In this document: piece after piece, positions 60,797 to 61,690 of the stretch
Numbering within the stretch: the stretch's first letter is position 1
How the letters are laid out: each line of letters starts with the position of its first letter
Assembly (NCBI GenBank): GCA_965603355.1
Contig: CBFDCQ010000009.1
Span: forward strand, 1-61,690
Direction: 5' to 3'
DNA length: 61,690 nucleotides
DNA from: CBFDCQ01 sp965603355
GTDB taxonomy: Bacteria; Hydrogenedentota; CAZGCA01; CBFDCQ01
The notes under the pieces: model-generated
Seen by the model: the letters and a program-made list of their open reading frames with translations, nothing else
Databases searched by the model: none
What the model was told of the DNA's origin: nothing
Made by a program: the position numbers and the translations under genes

Positions 60797-61690
60797 TTAT
60801 AGACTAGCCGAGTACCTCAACTGTTGAGCGAGAACGCCGACGACCTCGCTCTCTTCCAAATCGGGCGAGAGTTGTGCGAATTTCTCGAGCGCCCGAGCTG
60901 CCTCACCAAAGTCCTTCCGACCGGCGTAGTGAATCGCAAGAAACAGATGTGCCGCGCCGGCGTCCGGGCTCAAATCAATAGCCTTTCTGAACTCACGGAC
61001 AGCCTCCGCACTTCTTTCCTGCCTGCTGTATAGGTAGCCGAGCCCCACGTGCGCCATATAGCTGTTTGGTTCGGCTGCCAAAGCTTTATTGTACAGATCC
61101 TCAGCCTGGGTTGTGTCGCCCAACTCTATTCTGATACGTCCTGACTCGGCATACGCGTTGGCCTTGGCCATCTGTGGAACCGCCGCATTGGCCACTTGCT
61201 CGAACTCGTAAAGAGCCTCCTGCATACGCCCTTCAATGCTGTATGTGAACCCCAGAGCCAAATGCACCGTCGGATTGCCCGGCTGTAAACGCAACGCTTC
61301 GTTCAACTCCCTAACAGCGTCGCCGTACCGGCCGCTGAGCACGTACGCGGCCCCCAGATGATACTGAACCCTCGCATCGTATGCCGAGCCCGAAGAAGCG
61401 GCACCTCGAAGCAACGCCACAGCGTCGTCCTGTTTGCCATGGATTCCATGCAACGCTCCAGCCAGCATCTGCGTCTCGGCGTTCCCCGGTCCAAGATTCA
61501 GCGCCTTCTGGAGCTGCTCTATAGCCTCGTCGTACTTGCGCACACCTATGTACGCACTGCCCAGAAGCCGGTGGTATTCCGCCTTGTACGGATCCAGCTC
61601 GACTGCCCGCTCCAGTTCCTCTACTCCCTTCTCTCTCCTCTCAAGCTTAGTGTACGCCAGCCCGAGAACAAAATGCGCAAGGCTGTTTTC
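60797..61690 (-). CDS. TPR-repeat protein (5' part outside window)
   Basis: 297 codons are visible; the frame is open to the right edge, so the true start lies beyond. The product is a series of TPR units (LAHFVLGLAYTKLERREKGV; LLGSAYIGVRKYDEAIEQLQ; HLALGFTYSIEGRMQEALYE; HVGLGYLYSRQERSAEAVRE) that should form a protein-binding superhelix. An internal GTG at 61543 is not a gene start. The function is not predictable beyond protein-protein contact, possibly with the exported protein downstream. Confidence 0.85.
   Translation of the reverse strand, partial: ENSLAHFVLGLAYTKLERREKGVEELERAVELDPYKAEYHRLLGSAYIGVRKYDEAIEQLQKALNLGPGNAETQMLAGALHGIHGKQDDAVALLRGAASSGSAYDARVQYHLGAAYVLSGRYGDAVRELNEALRLQPGNPTVHLALGFTYSIEGRMQEALYEFEQVANAAVPQMAKANAYAESGRIRIELGDTTQAEDLYNKALAAEPNSYMAHVGLGYLYSRQERSAEAVREFRKAIDLSPDAGAAHLFLAIHYAGRKDFGEAARALEKFAQLSPDLEESEVVGVLAQQLRYSASL

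Noticed and set aside
59531..60802. 423-codon plus-strand frame opposite the PLC/TPR gene
   Set aside because: No domain or ribosome site; the minus-strand frame has a signal peptide, TPR pattern and operon context.

Overview
The window (about 57% GC by eye) comes from a Gram-negative bacterium: it carries a secretin, a full set of type II secretion (T2SS) pseudopilins and signal-peptide and lipoprotein exports. Genes are long, promoters are mostly of the sigma70 TTGACA/TATAAT type and tRNAs have encoded CCA ends. The large ECF sigma factor fused to an envelope-type C-terminus, the many glycoside hydrolases and the CFI-box exoprotein resemble uncultivated lineages near the PVC/Hydrogenedentota/Omnitrophota part of the tree. 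I cannot fix the phylum from the sequence alone.

Region 1 (1-20532) is metabolic and accessory. It holds a partial exported O-methyltransferase, a CE1-type esterase, a GH127 beta-L-arabinofuranosidase, an endonuclease/phosphatase-family lipoprotein and a Zn-ribbon methyltransferase. These are followed by a tandem BLIP/BamE-like protein, the ECF sigma fusion, a GH116 beta-glycosidase, a ribose-type sugar ABC transporter, an ArsB/NhaD-type transporter, a small transaldolase and an M42 aminopeptidase. Secreted glycosidases, a sugar importer and transaldolase suggest plant- or algal-type polysaccharide scavenging. Gaps here hold structured repeats, one bounded by 26-bp inverted ends, and composite repeats that abut the 3' ends of genes.

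Region 2 (20557-55201, all minus strand) is one long secretion/pilus supercluster. In transcription order it runs: exoprotein, gspN, gspC-D-E, gspF-G-H-I-J-K-L-M, a glycosyltransferase/GH130 fusion, a 99-aa unknown, a MshEN-DnaA-type AAA+ fusion, pilB, pilT, a PilS-like kinase, a PilR-like sigma54 activator, pilC, a second sigma54 activator and a second kinase. It encodes assembly and retraction motors, a secretin and pseudopilins, two NtrC-family regulatory pairs and a candidate secreted substrate. There is no major pilin, no prepilin peptidase and no separate pilMNOPQ. The MshEN-DnaA fusion is the most unusual gene seen.

Region 3 (55202-61690) holds a long exoprotein leader, a MauE/thioredoxin membrane protein, tRNA-Lys(UUU), a four-helix-bundle gene flanked by inverted purine/pyrimidine tracts, and tRNA-Glu(UUC). 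It ends with a radical SAM protein of inverted domain order and two TPR-type proteins, the last cut by the window edge.
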